Shown here piece by piece: positions 26,903 through 35,470 of a DNA stretch of 64,000 nt; the first letter of the stretch is position 1, and every line of letters starts with the position of its first letter. The notes under the pieces are model-generated. The model had not been told where the DNA came from. It did no database searches and saw nothing but the letters and a program-made list of their open reading frames with translations. Position numbers and translations under genes: made by a program. The stretch is from Intrasporangium calvum DSM 43043 (lineage in GTDB: Bacteria; Actinomycetota; Actinomycetes; Actinomycetales; Dermatophilaceae), in the NCBI RefSeq assembly GCF_000184685.1, contig NC_014830.1, positions 1,984,001 through 2,048,000 on the forward strand, given 5' to 3'.

Positions 26903-29756
26903 GGCAGGCGGCTCAAGAGGGCCCGCGCTACGGGAGTTCGCCGCCCAGCTCGAGTTCCCCCTCGACGACTTCCAGGTGGCGGCCTGCCGCGCGGTCGAGG
27001 AGGGCCGCGGGGTCCTCGTCGCTGCACCCACGGGCGCGGGCAAGACCGTGGTCGGCGAGTTCGCCGTCCACCTTGCCCTGCAGACCGGCCGCAAGGCCTT
27101 CTACACGACACCGATCAAGGCCCTGTCGAACCAGAAGTACGCGGACCTCGTGCGCCGCCACGGCGTCGAACGCGTCGGCCTCCTCACGGGTGACGCCTCC
27201 ATCAACGGTGAGGCGCCCGTCGTCGTCATGACGACCGAGGTACTGCGCAACATGATGTACGCCGGGTCGAGCACTCTGGAGGGTCTCGGCTGGGTCGTCA
27301 TGGACGAGGTCCACTACCTCGCCGACCGCTTCCGGGGGGCGGTCTGGGAGGAGGTCATCATCCACCTCCCGCCGGACGTCAGCGTCGTCTCGCTCTCTGC
27401 GACGGTCTCCAACGCCGAGGAGTTCGGTGCGTGGCTCGACGAGGTCCGCGGCGACACGGCCGTGATCGTCTCGGAGCACCGGCCGGTCCCGCTGTGGCAG
27501 CACATGATGGTCGGCCAGTCGCTCTACGACCTCTTCGTCGAGGAGACGGTGGAACGCCGGGGGAGGGGGGCGGACGAGCCGGTCCGGGCGGAGGTCAGTG
27601 TCAACCCGGATCTCGTGCACGCCATCCGCGGCACCGAAGGGCGCGGCGCGTGGGACAGCCACTGGTCGACAAACGGCCGAGGCCGCTCCCGAGGTGGTCG
27701 AGGGGGTCCGGGCGGTCGGGGCGCAACCCGCGGTGACGACTGGGGTGGGCGCGGCCGCCGCGGCAGTGAGCAGCGCGGCCCCGGCGGCGGGGAGGCCGCA
27801 CGCGGCTTCTCCCGAGGGGGGCGACCGGGCGGCGGCGCGACCCGCGCCGAGGTGATCGAGCGGCTCGACCGAGAGGGCCTGTTGCCGGCGATCACGTTCA
27901 TCTTCAGCCGAGCCGGCTGTGAGGCTGCCGTCGGCCAGCTCCTAGCGAGCGGGATGCGGCTCGTCACCGACGCGCAGGGCGCCGCGAACCGGCGGCTCGT
28001 CGAGGAGCGGGTGCAGGGCCTGGCGGAGGAGGACCTCGCGGTGCTCGGCTACTGGGACTTCGTCGAGGGGATCACCAGAGGTTTCGCAGCGCACCACGCC
28101 GGCATGCTGCCGACCTTCCGCGAGATCGTCGAGGAGCTCTTCACCCAGGGCAGGGTCCGGGCGGTCTTCGCGACCGAGACGCTGGCCCTGGGGATCAACA
28201 TGCCAGCCCGCACCGTCGTGCTCGAGAAGCTCGTCAAGTTCAACGGCGAGAGCCACGTCGACATCACGCCGGCCGAGTACACGCAGCTCACCGGGCGCGC
28301 GGGGCGCCGAGGCATCGACATCGAGGGCCACGCGGTGGTGCTCTGGAACCGTGGCCTCGACCCGGAGAGCGTCGCCGGGCTGGCGTCGACCCGCACCTAC
28401 CCGCTGCGCTCGAGCTTCCGCCCGACGTACAACATGGCGGTCAACCTGGTGCGACAGTTCGGGCGGGACAGCGCAAGGGAGATCCTCGAGACGTCGTTCG
28501 CGCAGTTCCAGGCCGACCGCGCCGTGGTCGGCTTCGTCCGCACGGTCCGACGCAACGAGGAGGCGCTCGCGGGCTACGCGGAGTCGATGACGTGCCACCT
28601 CGGCGACTTCTCCGAGTACGCCGCGATGCGCAACGAGATCCGCACCATCGAGAAGGAGGGTGCCAAGGCGCGCTCCGCGTCGCAGCGCGCCGCGGCGGCG
28701 GTGTCGCTGGAGAGCCTCAAGATCGGCGACATCGTGCGGATCCCGAGCGGGCGGTACAGCGGGCTGGCCGTCGTCGTGCTGCCGAACCGGGGCGGTGGCC
28801 GCGGCGACGCTCCGTCCCCAGCGGTCGTCACCGAGGACCACCACCTGCGCAGGCTCACCCTCCACGACGTGCCGGCGCCGCTCGAGCCGCTCGGCACGAT
28901 CCGCGTGCCCAAGCACTTCAACGCCAAGAACCCGAAGGCGCGCCGCGACCTCGCCGCGTCCCTCCGGGCGGCCATGCCGCACGACCCGCCCCGGCCGCGC
29001 CGTGCGGTCCCCGAGGACGCCGCCGACACGCGCGTCGACGAGCTGCGCCGGCGGCTGCGCGCGCACCCGTGTCACCAGTGTCCGGATCGAGAGGACCATG
29101 CCCGCTGGGCCGAGCGGTGGTGGCGCCTGCAGCGAGAGACCGAGGGTCTCCAGCGCAAGATCGAGGGGCGGACCAACTCGGTGGCCAGGACGTTCGACAA
29201 GATCTGCGAGCTCCTCGTCGCCATGGGCTACCTGGGTGAGGGTGGCGAGCAGATCACCGAGCACGGGGAGCGCCTCCGCCAGCTCTACACCGAGAAGGAC
29301 CTGCTCGCGGCCGAGTGCCTGCGTGAGGGCGTGTGGCGCCAGCTCGACCCGCCGTCCCTTGCCGCTGTCGTCTCGATGCTCATCCACGAGCCCCGTCGGG
29401 AGGACGGTGGGCTGGCACCGCGGTGGCCCAACGACGACGTGCGCGAGGCCCATGACCGGATGCTCGCCATCTGGTCCGACCTCGAGGACGCCGAGGGCGC
29501 TCTGGCGCTGCCCATGACCGGCGCGCCCGACCCCGGGATCGCCTGGGCGGTGCACCGGTGGGCCAGCGGACGTCCGCTCGAGGAGGTGCTCCGGGGCACC
29601 GAGCTGGCCGCCGGTGACTTCGTGCGGCGGTGCAAGCAGATCATCGACCTCCTGGGCCAGCTGACGGACGCCGGGGACCGAGAGCTCCAGCGGGTCGCGA
29701 GGAAGGCGAGCGACGCCGTGCTGCGCGGGGTCGTGGCTGCTGACCGGCTCGACTGA
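26877..29756 (+). CDS. helY: HelY-like Ski2-family DEAD/DExH RNA helicase with an RGG-rich insert
   Basis: 959 aa. RecA1 has Walker A APTGAGKT (~50) and DEVH. RecA2 has the QLTGRAGRRGID motif VI. A C-terminal Ski2-like/DSHCT region follows, including a CHQCPDREDH cysteine/histidine cluster. Between the two RecA lobes (~265-320) lies a low-complexity Gly/Arg insert with many RGG, RG and GRG steps, like the RGG boxes that bind RNA. GGGAGG precedes the ATG at 26877. The probable role is RNA turnover or remodelling. It ends before a repeat-built terminator. Confidence 0.9.
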   Translation: MSSTHGSGEAGGSRGPALREFAAQLEFPLDDFQVAACRAVEEGRGVLVAAPTGAGKTVVGEFAVHLALQTGRKAFYTTPIKALSNQKYADLVRRHGVERVGLLTGDASINGEAPVVVMTTEVLRNMMYAGSSTLEGLGWVVMDEVHYLADRFRGAVWEEVIIHLPPDVSVVSLSATVSNAEEFGAWLDEVRGDTAVIVSEHRPVPLWQHMMVGQSLYDLFVEETVERRGRGADEPVRAEVSVNPDLVHAIRGTEGRGAWDSHWSTNGRGRSRGGRGGPGGRGATRGDDWGGRGRRGSEQRGPGGGEAARGFSRGGRPGGGATRAEVIERLDREGLLPAITFIFSRAGCEAAVGQLLASGMRLVTDAQGAANRRLVEERVQGLAEEDLAVLGYWDFVEGITRGFAAHHAGMLPTFREIVEELFTQGRVRAVFATETLALGINMPARTVVLEKLVKFNGESHVDITPAEYTQLTGRAGRRGIDIEGHAVVLWNRGLDPESVAGLASTRTYPLRSSFRPTYNMAVNLVRQFGRDSAREILETSFAQFQADRAVVGFVRTVRRNEEALAGYAESMTCHLGDFSEYAAMRNEIRTIEKEGAKARSASQRAAAAVSLESLKIGDIVRIPSGRYSGLAVVVLPNRGGGRGDAPSPAVVTEDHHLRRLTLHDVPAPLEPLGTIRVPKHFNAKNPKARRDLAASLRAAMPHDPPRPRRAVPEDAADTRVDELRRRLRAHPCHQCPDREDHARWAERWWRLQRETEGLQRKIEGRTNSVARTFDKICELLVAMGYLGEGGEQITEHGERLRQLYTEKDLLAAECLREGVWRQLDPPSLAAVVSMLIHEPRREDGGLAPRWPNDDVREAHDRMLAIWSDLEDAEGALALPMTGAPDPGIAWAVHRWASGRPLEEVLRGTELAAGDFVRRCKQIIDLLGQLTDAGDRELQRVARKASDAVLRGVVAADRLD

Positions 29757-29790
29757 GCCGAGCCAGAAGGTGCCGGGGCGGAGAAGGTGC

Positions 29791-29822
29791 CGTATGCCGC
29801 TGAGCCGGCCCAGCGGCATACG
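29791..29822. terminator. Terminator from two inverted repeat copies
   Basis: CGTATGCCGCTG (29791-29802) and its exact complement CAGCGGCATACG (29811-29822) surround the loop AGCCGGCC. It is the second place where two dispersed-repeat copies face each other, again between convergent genes. Confidence 0.85.
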
Positions 29823-29839
29823 TGATCGTCGGTGGGTGG

Positions 29840-30790
29840 CTAGCTGAGCCGAAGCGCGGTGACGACCCGGTCGAACGAGCTCGTCAGGCCGTGGTCGACC
29901 GCGAGGCGGGACATCAGCGCGGGGTCGGCCACCCTCGTCGGGACGCGCAGATCCACCTCGCCGACCGGGGCCTCCCGGACGACCTGCACCACCTTCGGGG
30001 CGGCGTCGAGATACGCGGCGCCCGCCTCGAGCCGAGCCCGCTGCGCCCCCTTGATCGCGGGGTCGCCGGCGTCGATCGCGGCTCGCAGCGCCTCGAGAGA
30101 GCCGTACGTCGTGATCAGCTTCGCGGCGGTCTTCTCGCCGATCCCGGCCACCCCGGGCAGTCCATCGCTGGAGTCTCCGCGCAGCACCGCCATGTCGGCG
30201 TACGCCGCGCCGTCCGGGATGCCGTACTTGTCCTGGAGGAAGGCCTCGTCCACGAGGTCAGGGCTGCGGACGCCACCCCGGGCGGTGTAGAGCACGCGGA
30301 CCTCGTTGGCGTCGTCGACGAGCTGGAAGAGGTCACGGTCGCCGGTGACGATGTCGATCGGGAGCTGGCCCCGGTGCAGCGTCACGAGCGTGCCGATGAC
30401 ATCGTCGGCCTCGTGGCCGTCGACGCCGACCCGGGCCAGGCCCAGGGCCGCCAACGCGTCCACGATGATCGGCACCTGGACGGCGAGGCCGTCGGGCACC
30501 TCCTCCTCGAGGACACCCTCGGCGGTCGCCGCGTCCACGGGCGAGGTGACCGCAGCCCGGTGGGTCTTGTACGAGGGGATCGCCTCGACCCGGAAGGCGG
30601 GTCGCCAGTCGTTGTCCCAGCAGGCCGCGAGGTGCGAGGGACGCGAGCGCTCGACGAGGGAGGCGATCATGTCGAGCAGCCCGCGGACCGCGTTCGTCGG
30701 CACGCCGCTCGGTCCGACGACCTCAGGGACCCCGTAGAAGGCGCGGAAGTAGAGCGAGGCGGTGTCGAGCAGCAGCAGGCGTCCGGTCAT
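29840..30790 (-). CDS. 5'-3' exonuclease (PolA N-terminal-domain type)
   Basis: 316 aa, FEN/PIN fold. The acidic metal ligands are visible in LLLLDTASLYFRAF, DGHEADDVIGTL, VTGDRDLFQLV and LRGDSSDGLPGVAGIGEKTA, the last being the helix-hairpin-helix DNA clamp. A stand-alone homologue of the PolA 5' nuclease domain, it removes RNA primers or flaps. The start is ambiguous: ATG 30790 or 30799, with no clear ribosome site or TANNNT box for either. Confidence 0.9.
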   Translation of the reverse strand: MTGRLLLLDTASLYFRAFYGVPEVVGPSGVPTNAVRGLLDMIASLVERSRPSHLAACWDNDWRPAFRVEAIPSYKTHRAAVTSPVDAATAEGVLEEEVPDGLAVQVPIIVDALAALGLARVGVDGHEADDVIGTLVTLHRGQLPIDIVTGDRDLFQLVDDANEVRVLYTARGGVRSPDLVDEAFLQDKYGIPDGAAYADMAVLRGDSSDGLPGVAGIGEKTAAKLITTYGSLEALRAAIDAGDPAIKGAQRARLEAGAAYLDAAPKVVQVVREAPVGEVDLRVPTRVADPALMSRLAVDHGLTSSFDRVVTALRLS

Positions 30791-30982
30791 GTCGGCCATC
30801 GTGCCATCCCGGCCGGCCAGCGGTGCGGGGCCTGGGAGGGGCGCACCGCGACGCGTTGGCGGCGGCGGGGGGGTCCGCGATAGCTCGGCTGGAGGTCGGT
30901 GCCGGCGGGAGTGCGGCCCCCAGGTGATCCCCATCGTGGAACGGACCTGCCCGACGGAGCCCGCTCGACTACTGTTCCAAGC

Positions 30983-31441
30983 ATGGAAGACCTCGACCGT
31001 CGGCTCGTCGGCCTGCTGCTGGCGGACGGCCGGATGAGCTTCACCGATCTGGGCCGGGCCACGGGTCTGTCGACGTCCGCGGTCCACCAACGGGTTCGCC
31101 GGCTCGAGGAGCGTGGCGTCATCACCGGCTATACCGCGACCGTGTCCCCGGAGGCGCTCTCCCTCCCGCTCACCGCCCTGATCTCGGTCACGCCGTTCGA
31201 CCCCAGCGCTCCCGACGACGTGCCGGAGCGACTGCGGCACATCCCGGAGATCGAGGACTGCTACTCGGTCGCCGGGGACGAGAGCTACATCCTCAAGATC
31301 CGCACGTCGATACCCGGTGCTCTGGAGGACCTGCTCGCCCGGATCCGCACGGCGGCCAACGTCTCCACCCGGACGACGGTCGTCCTCTCGACCCCTTGGG
31401 AGGGCCGGAGCAGCGCTGCGGAGGCGCCGGCGCACGACTGA
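30983..31441 (+). CDS. Lrp/AsnC-family transcriptional regulator
   Basis: 152 aa. An N-terminal HTH (LLADGRMSFTDLGRATGLST, ~12-31) and a RAM ligand-binding domain are present. TACTGT (30970-30975) lies seven bases before the ATG, giving a leaderless mRNA. Such regulators respond to amino acids. It lies ~4 kb from the lysine-degradation genes, and a link is possible but unsupported. The 183 bases before it hold no gene. Confidence 0.9.
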   Translation: MEDLDRRLVGLLLADGRMSFTDLGRATGLSTSAVHQRVRRLEERGVITGYTATVSPEALSLPLTALISVTPFDPSAPDDVPERLRHIPEIEDCYSVAGDESYILKIRTSIPGALEDLLARIRTAANVSTRTTVVLSTPWEGRSSAAEAPAHD

Positions 31442-31474
31442 GCCCTGCGAGGCTCCCGTTGGTGGTTCGGACCT

Positions 31475-32725
31475 TCACAGCTGGTCCGTCGGCTCCTCGA
31501 GTGGGAGGTCCGGCCGGGTCGACGGGGCCCGGTGAGAGCGGCGATGTATGAGCCAGAGCAGCAGCGCTCCCGACGTGAAGGCCCCCGAGACCAGGGCCAG
31601 GGTCACCAACGACCCACTGACGAGCGGAGCGGCCACCCCCGCCACGACCGCATTGAGGAGCGTGCTGAGGAAGGCCTGGAACGACGAGACCGCCCCCCGT
31701 TCCCTTGGACGCAGGTCGAGCAGACTGATCGTGAGGATCGGGAAGATGAGGGCGACGCCCAGGGCTCCGGTCGCGGCGGGGACGACACTCCAGGCGGTCT
31801 GCGGAGGCTGCGCGGTTGCCTGGTAGACCACGGCGAACGCGGAACCGGCCAGCGCGATGGCAAAGCCCGCCGCCACGAACGCGCCCTGGCGGACGCGTCC
31901 GACCAGCCGGCCGGTGAGGAACGAACCGAGCATCATCGCGACGACGAGCGGCACGAAGAGGACGCCGAAGTCCTGCGCGCCCAGACCGAGGTGGTCGACG
32001 ACGATCGCGGGCGCGGAGGCGATGTAGAGGAAGAGCGCCGAGAAGTTGAGCGCGATCGCGCTGCTCAGCCGAAGGACGGACGGGTCGCGCGCCGCAGCGA
32101 GGAACGATGTGACGAGAGGCTTGGGGCGAAAGGGGATCCGAGAGCTGCGTGGGTGCGTCTCGGGCAGGAGGACCCCGGTCAGCAGCACGATCACGAAGCC
32201 GTAGCCGGCGAGCACCCAGAAGATGGTCCGCCAGGAACCCCAGCCGAGGATCCAGCCCCCGACGATCGGCGCCAGGGCTGGGGCGATGGCGAAGATCATC
32301 GAGATGTGGCTCATGAAGCGCTGAGCCGAGGGCCCGTCGTAGAGGTCGCGCACGACGGTCCGGCCCACGATCATGCCGGCCCCGGCGACGAGGCCCTGCG
32401 CAGCCCGTCCGGCGAGGAGCACCGGCATGGACGGAGCCAGTGCGCACCACGCCGAGGCGAGAGCGTAGAGAGCGCAGCCGGTCAGGATGACCGGCTTGCG
32501 GCCGACCGCGTCGGAGAGCGACCCGTGGAAGAGACTCGCGAAGGCGAAGCTGCCGAGGTAGACGCTGAGGGTCTGCTGCACCGACGCGTCGTCGACGCGA
32601 AGCTCGGTCGACAGGGCGTCGAAGGCCGGCAGGATCGCGTCGATGCTGAACGGACCGACCATGGTCAACGCGGCGAGAACGAGGATGAGGCTCACCCGGG
32701 TCAGGCGGCCAGAGGGACCGGTCAT
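31475..32725 (-). CDS. Bcr/CflA-type MFS drug-resistance transporter
   Basis: 416 aa with 12 membrane helices and an intracellular GSLSDAVGRKPVILTG motif A between helices 2 and 3. The family exports drugs such as bicyclomycin or sulfonamides by proton antiport. The real substrate is unknown. It is the last gene of tetR-ybaK-MFS (6-base spacing), so the TetR protein probably controls its expression. Confidence 0.88.
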   Translation of the reverse strand: MTGPSGRLTRVSLILVLAALTMVGPFSIDAILPAFDALSTELRVDDASVQQTLSVYLGSFAFASLFHGSLSDAVGRKPVILTGCALYALASAWCALAPSMPVLLAGRAAQGLVAGAGMIVGRTVVRDLYDGPSAQRFMSHISMIFAIAPALAPIVGGWILGWGSWRTIFWVLAGYGFVIVLLTGVLLPETHPRSSRIPFRPKPLVTSFLAAARDPSVLRLSSAIALNFSALFLYIASAPAIVVDHLGLGAQDFGVLFVPLVVAMMLGSFLTGRLVGRVRQGAFVAAGFAIALAGSAFAVVYQATAQPPQTAWSVVPAATGALGVALIFPILTISLLDLRPRERGAVSSFQAFLSTLLNAVVAGVAAPLVSGSLVTLALVSGAFTSGALLLWLIHRRSHRAPSTRPDLPLEEPTDQL

Positions 32726-32731
32726 CCGGCG

Positions 32732-33238
32732 TCAGGCCCGGGCGACGGGGGAGGCTGACCCGTCCGTGGCGCGGAGCAGCTCGACGGGGGACAGCTCGAG
32801 CTGGAAACCTCGTCGCCCGCCGGAGACGTAGATGGTCGCCTGGTCGGTCGCCGAGGTGTCGACCACCGTCGGCAGCCGCCGCTTCTGGCCGAGCGGAGAG
32901 ATCCCGCCGATGACGTATCCGCTGCTCCGCGCCGCGTCGGCCGGGTCCGCGAGCCGTACCGCCTTGACTCCGAGCGCGGCCGCCATGGCCTTGAGATCGA
33001 GCTGGCCGGCGACCGGGACCACGGCGACAGCGAGGCCGTCGCCGGTGTCGACGAGCAGCGTCTTGAAGATGCGTTCCGCGGGAACCCCGAGCTCCCGGGC
33101 GGCCTCGGCTCCATAGCCGGTCTCAGCAGCGTCGTGCCGATAGGTGTGGCCCCGGTAGTCGACGCCCAGGACGTCGAGGGCGACCGTCGCAGGGGTGGCC
33201 GGACCGGCGGACCGGGGCCTGCGCCTCGGCGGTGACAC
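32732..33238 (-). CDS. ybaK: Cys-tRNA(Pro) deacylase YbaK
   Basis: 168 aa. The YbaK core is present: TETGYGA-like start (here AAETGYGAEAARELGV), FKTLLV, AVVPVAGQLDLKAMAAALG and YVIGGISPLGQKRRLPTVVD. It hydrolyses mischarged Cys-tRNA(Pro), acting in trans with prolyl-tRNA synthetase. The GTG start lies five bases after the tetR stop, so the two are co-transcribed. A tRNA editing enzyme between a TetR regulator and an efflux pump is an unusual operon mate. Confidence 0.92.
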   Translation of the reverse strand: MSPPRRRPRSAGPATPATVALDVLGVDYRGHTYRHDAAETGYGAEAARELGVPAERIFKTLLVDTGDGLAVAVVPVAGQLDLKAMAAALGVKAVRLADPADAARSSGYVIGGISPLGQKRRLPTVVDTSATDQATIYVSGGRRGFQLELSPVELLRATDGSASPVARA

Positions 33239-33242
33239 TGGG

Positions 33243-33860
33243 TCACGCCCTGGCGAGCGAGCCCAGGCCGTCCCAGGCCATGGTGACCACGAGCTCGGCA
33301 GCCTCGTCGGACGTGATGCCGGGATGCGTGCTGCGGTACACGGCGAGCCGCTCGATGCCGCCGATCATCACCTCGGCCAGGGCGACGACGCGGCCGGGGG
33401 CCAGGTCCGCGAACTCGGGCAGCATGGTGATGCCTTCGGCGAGAGCCTTGGCGGTCTGCTGGCGGATCCGCTCGACCGAGGCGGCGGCCTCACCGATGAG
33501 GGAACCCTCGGTGCGCAGCAGGGCGAACGCCTGCTCGTGCTCGTCGATGAAGGTGAAGAACGCCGTGATGACCGCGGCCACCCGCTCCCGGGGAGCCGCC
33601 TCGGCGTCGGAGTCCCAAGCGGTGATGAGGGCGTCGAGCAGCTGGTGCCGAGCCCGCTCGATGGTCGCGGCGAGCAGCCCTTCCTTCGACCCGAAGTAGT
33701 CGTAGATGAGGGGCTTGGTGACTCCGACCTGCTCTGCGATGTCGTCCATCGTGGTGGCGTGGAAACCGTTGGCCCCGAAGACCCGCTCGGCCACCTCGAG
33801 CATCTGCGCCTCCCGCTCGGCTCGGGGCATGCGGGTGCGGGTCGGCGGCTTGGCGGTCAC
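33243..33860 (-). CDS. TetR-family transcriptional regulator
   Basis: 205 aa. The N-terminal HTH is FHATTMDDIAEQVGVTKPLIYDYFGSKEG (in part, ~33-61), followed by an alpha-helical ligand domain. TAGACT (33867-33872) lies six bases upstream of the GTG start, leaderless. It is the first gene of the tetR-ybaK-MFS operon and probably represses it in response to a toxic compound. Confidence 0.9.
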   Translation of the reverse strand: MTAKPPTRTRMPRAEREAQMLEVAERVFGANGFHATTMDDIAEQVGVTKPLIYDYFGSKEGLLAATIERARHQLLDALITAWDSDAEAAPRERVAAVITAFFTFIDEHEQAFALLRTEGSLIGEAAASVERIRQQTAKALAEGITMLPEFADLAPGRVVALAEVMIGGIERLAVYRSTHPGITSDEAAELVVTMAWDGLGSLARA

Positions 33861-33927
33861 GACGGCAGTCTAGGGGGAGGCGAGTCGTCCCGACCGGAGG
33901 CTGTTGCGGGCTGGACGACCGAGCGCG

Positions 33928-35379
33928 TCAGTGGCTCTGGACGAGCTGTGACTCGGCGGCGGCCCGGCTGGCTGCTGCCCGCCCCTCCGCGGCGACGAGC
34001 AGCTGGTCGTGGTCGATCGACTCTCGCCACCACTGCTGGCCCGACTCGGGAAGGGTGTAGATCGGGTCGTAGTAGACGTACTCCCTCGAGAGGGCCTGGG
34101 TGTCCTCGCCCTCGATCGACGTGCGGTAGTTCTTGCGCCAGTACGAGATGCCGCGCTCGGTGTCGTACTCGTCCTGCTGGTGGACCCATCGCTTGCCGAC
34201 GAAGGGCACGTCGCACACGATCCGCGGGGTGGCGAAGCCCGGGAGGTAGCCCATGATCGAGTGCTGCAGGCGCTGGGCCTCAGCCAGCGAGAGGCGCCAG
34301 TGCTCGGCAAACGGGATCATGTCGCACATGTAGAAGTAGTACGGCGTGATGGAGGCGCCGTCCGCGAGGGCGAAGCAGAGATCGAGCAGCTGCTCGGTCG
34401 AGTCGTTGATCCCGCGCATGAGGACGCCTTGGTTCCGGACGTCCCGGACTCCCGCCTCGAGCATGGCCCGCGAGGCCCGGGCAACGGCGGGGGTGACGGA
34501 CTGGGCGTTGTTGACGTGGGTGTGGATCGCCAGTGAGACGCCCCGGGCCCGCGCCGTGGCGGCGACCCGCGCCACCCCTTCGACCACGTCGTCGGCGAAC
34601 CAGTGCTGCGGCAGGCCCATGAGTGCCTTCGTCGCGAGCCGGATGTCGCGGATGTTGTCGATCTCGAGGAGCCGGTCGAGGAAGGACTCCAGGTTCTTCC
34701 ACGGCATGTTCGCGACGTCGCCCCCCGAGACGACGACGTCCCGGACGCTCGGCGTGTTCCGGAGGTAGGCGAGCATCGCGTCGTACCGGTCGACTGGCTT
34801 GAGGTCGAACTTCAGCTTGTTCACCTGGGGGGTGGAGTTGCCGACGAGATCCATGCGCGTGCAGTGACCGCAGTACTGGGGACAGGTGGGCAGCAGCTCG
34901 GCAAGCACCTTGGTGGGGTAGCGGTGCGTCAGGCCCTCGGCCACCCACATGTCGTGCTCGTGCAGGGAGTCGCGCGAGGAGAAGGGGTGGGAGGGCCAGT
35001 CCGTGCGACGGTCGGAGAAGACCGGGAGCATGTAGCGCCGGATGGGATCCGCGTAGAACGCCTCGGTGAAGTCCGCCCCTGATGCGGGCATCGCAGCGGA
35101 CGTCGCGGGCACCATCGTGTTGAGCATCTGGGGCGGCACGAGCATGGACATCGTCGCGCGCTCGGCCTGGTCGCGCTCGAGATCGGTGTAGAACCGGTCG
35201 TCGAGCAGGTCGCCCATGAGGCTACGCAACTGCTTGACGTTGCGAACGCAGTTGACGCGCTGCCACTGTGCACTGTCCCAGTCGGCCTGCGTGACTGCCC
35301 GCCATCCGGGGAAGCGGGTCCAGTCAGGCTCCACGAGCTCGCGGCGCTGGTACACGTAGGGCTGCTCAACCTTCGTCAT
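33928..35379 (-). CDS. kamA: Lysine 2,3-aminomutase KamA
   Basis: 483 aa radical-SAM, PLP-dependent enzyme. The 4Fe-4S cysteines are in CPQYCGHC (C166, C170, C173; the CX3CX2C form), preceded by GLTHRYP as in clostridial KamA. A PLP lysine candidate is in DVPFVGKRWV. It converts L-lysine to L-beta-lysine. The ATG is supported by TATCGT (35387-35392) seven bases upstream. It is divergent from kdd, so the lysine module is controlled from one intergenic region. No zinc-binding C-terminal differences were examined. Confidence 0.93.
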   Translation of the reverse strand: MTKVEQPYVYQRRELVEPDWTRFPGWRAVTQADWDSAQWQRVNCVRNVKQLRSLMGDLLDDRFYTDLERDQAERATMSMLVPPQMLNTMVPATSAAMPASGADFTEAFYADPIRRYMLPVFSDRRTDWPSHPFSSRDSLHEHDMWVAEGLTHRYPTKVLAELLPTCPQYCGHCTRMDLVGNSTPQVNKLKFDLKPVDRYDAMLAYLRNTPSVRDVVVSGGDVANMPWKNLESFLDRLLEIDNIRDIRLATKALMGLPQHWFADDVVEGVARVAATARARGVSLAIHTHVNNAQSVTPAVARASRAMLEAGVRDVRNQGVLMRGINDSTEQLLDLCFALADGASITPYYFYMCDMIPFAEHWRLSLAEAQRLQHSIMGYLPGFATPRIVCDVPFVGKRWVHQQDEYDTERGISYWRKNYRTSIEGEDTQALSREYVYYDPIYTLPESGQQWWRESIDHDQLLVAAEGRAAASRAAAESQLVQSH

Positions 35380-35470
35380 GTGCACCACGATAGCCAAACT
35401 ATTCGTCGTGTATCTCGTAGGCTGCAACAGGATATCCTGCCTAAGTTCCCTCCAACCGAAGGATCTCTAC
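35380..35470. promoter_or_regulatory. kamA-kdd divergent control region with a perfect palindrome
   Basis: CAGGATATCCTG (35428-35439) is a perfect 12-bp palindrome in an AT-richer stretch. The kamA -10 candidate TATCGT lies 35387-35392 on the minus strand, and GAAGGAT precedes the kdd ATG. The palindrome is a candidate operator for the lysine module. Confidence 0.5.
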
